In this document: positions 5,580 through 6,896 of the stretch, one piece after another | Layout: every line of letters starts with the position of its first letter | Numbering within the stretch: position 1 is the first letter of the stretch | Source of the DNA: an uncultured Sporolactobacillus sp. | GTDB taxonomy: Bacteria > Bacillota > Bacilli > Bacillales > Sporolactobacillaceae | Direction of reading: 5' to 3' | DNA: 6,896 nucleotides | NCBI GenBank assembly: GCA_900543345.1 | Contig: UQRJ01000161.1 | Span: 1-6,896 of the forward strand | Program-made: the position numbers and the translations under genes | The notes under the pieces: model-generated | The model's input: only the letters and a program-made list of their open reading frames with translations | What the model was told of the DNA's origin: nothing | Databases searched by the model: none

Positions 5580-6850
5580 AACAGGCACAACCGCTTGTAC
5601 AGCTTAATGTGAACCCGTGTAAGATGTGTATGCCGATGGGATCGGTGACTGCTTTTTACGGCATCAAAGGGAGCATGTCGATCCTGCATGGCTCCCAGGG
5701 CTGTGCGACCTATATTCGTCGACACATGGCAACGCATTACAACGAACCCGTCGATATTGCTTCTTCTGCGCTGACGGAACAGGGAACAGTTTACGGCGGA
5801 GAAAAGAATTTGCTTGCCGGTCTGAGCAATTTAATAAAATTGTACGATCCGGAAGTGATCGGCGTCAGCACGACCTGTTTGGCAGAGACGATCGGTGAAG
5901 ATACACCGGGAATTGTGGAGAAATTTTATCAGATGCATCCCGACTGCAGAGTTAAAATAATTACCGTGTCTTCCGCCGGGTATGGCGGAACGCAAAACGA
6001 GGGCTATTTTCGCGCGCTGCATGCCATCTTGGCACAAACATTGCCGGATACGAAAATCAGCAAACGGTACACAAAGAATGAGACCGGTCGACCGTTGATT
6101 AATGTGATTACCCCGACGATCTCGCCTGCGGATACACGGTGGCTAAAGTCGTTTTTGGACAGTATGGGCATGCAGTATATTCTACTTCCCGATCTAGCGG
6201 ATAATTTGGACGGTGCAACGGAGAAAAAGTATCATCGTCTGAAAGAGGGCGGCACGACGCTGGAGGAAATTGCCAGCATGGACAAGGCGGATTTAACGAT
6301 TGAATTCTCCCGTTTCGTCGATCAAACGGATTCCCCGGCCCTTTTTCTGAAGAAAAAGGTCGGCGTTCCCTTCGTGCGAATGCCGCTGCCGACCGGCATA
6401 GAGGGCATGGACCGCTTGATTCGCGTATTGAAAAAAAGTGGAGCCCAAGTACCGACTGAATTGAAGAAAGCCAGAGGCCGTTACTTGGATGCGATGGTTG
6501 ATTCCCATAAGTATTACGGTGGTGTAAAAGTGGCCGTTTACGGCGAACCGGATTTTGTCGAAGGAATGGTGCATCTATGCTGCGAAAATGGCATTGTGCC
6601 CGTACTTGTTACAACCGGGTCGGTCTGCAAACAATTGAAGCCAACATTGGCAGCCGAAATCGAACGGGTCAAATCGATTTATAAGATTGAACAATCGGCA
6701 ATCCTGGACGACTGCGATTTTGAGCAAATTGAACAATCGTGTATCGACTTGGGCGTAAAATTGCTTATCGGCAGTTCGGATGGACGACGATTAGCGCATA
6801 AACTCAATCTTCCGCTGATCCGCTGTGCTTTTCCGATTCACGATTATGTC
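5576..6850 (+). CDS. nifN: FeMo-cofactor scaffold protein NifN, 3' end missing
   Basis: NifN is the beta-like partner of NifE in the FeMo-co assembly scaffold. The first 425 codons are present. Motifs shared with the NifK/NifN family are NPCKMCMPMG (13-22), HGSQGC (38-43), STTCLAETIGED (98-109), a SSAGYGGTQNEGY stretch (132-144), KEGGTTLEE and GSSDGRRLAHKL near the end. Cys18, Cys43 and Cys101 sit at the P-cluster-ligand positions of NifK. The start at 5576 uses GGGAGGGG (5562-5569) at 6-base spacing and overlaps nifE by 4 bases. An in-frame ATG at 5543 lies deep inside nifE and would add a non-conserved leader. Genomic sequence ends in the FPIHD segment, roughly 25-35 residues short of a typical NifN. 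The open frame continues into adapter as LSLIHISEPTRP, which is not protein. Whether the gene is fused to nifB, as in Clostridium pasteurianum, cannot be seen. Confidence 0.95.
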
Positions 6851-6896
6851 CTGTCTCTTATACACATCTCCGAGCCCACGAGACCCTAAGACATCT
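6851..6896 (+). other. Nextera read-2 adapter with i7 index (artefact)
   Basis: 6851-6869 is the reverse complement of the 19-base Tn5 mosaic end (CTGTCTCTTATACACATCT). 6870-6884 continues with CCGAGCCCACGAGAC, the read-2 adapter. 6885-6892 (CCTAAGAC) sits where the i7 index belongs and matches the Nextera XT N726 index as I remember it. The final ATCT is the start of the P7 sequence. This is not genomic and truncates nifN. Confidence 0.98.

Overview
The window is a 6.8 kb piece of a molybdenum-nitrogenase operon from an anaerobic, clostridial-type Bacillota, capped at both ends by Illumina Nextera adapter sequence. The genes all lie on the + strand in the order nifH-nifD-nifK-nifE-nifN, with nifN cut off by the right-hand adapter. 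The clostridial assignment rests on protein features: NifD has a long insert (about residues 376-430), NifK is short and lacks the roughly 50-residue N-terminal extension of the Azotobacter protein, and NifH is of the anaerobe type. A member of the Negativicutes is a possible host given the mid-range GC of the genes, but this is only a guess.

Layout: 1-34 is the read-1 transposon adapter. 35-375 is AT-rich, non-coding upstream DNA that should hold the operon promoter and nifH leader; it contains a few palindromes and one small GC-rich hairpin, but no recognisable sigma-54 site. 376-1194 is nifH (Fe protein), 1216-2790 is nifD (MoFe alpha, TTG start), and 2790-4157 is nifK (MoFe beta, sharing one base with nifD). 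After a 57-base gap come nifE (4215-5579) and nifN (from 5576, 4-base overlap), which encode the scaffold for FeMo-cofactor assembly. Adapter resumes at 6851 and runs to the end, with an i7 index.

Together, NifH delivers electrons to the NifDK catalytic component, and NifEN receives the NifB product and matures it to FeMo-co before transfer to NifDK. NifH also acts in maturation. No delta-subunit gene (anfG/vnfG) lies between nifD and nifK, which together with nifEN indicates the Mo system rather than the Fe-only or V alternative. The nifI1/nifI2 regulators often found between nifH and nifD in clostridia and methanogens are absent here.

I see no unknown system. The points most worth attention are the adapter capping, which creates a false NifN C-terminus, the missing nifI genes, the uncharacterised nifH leader structure, and the matching translational-coupling arrangement of the DK and EN pairs.
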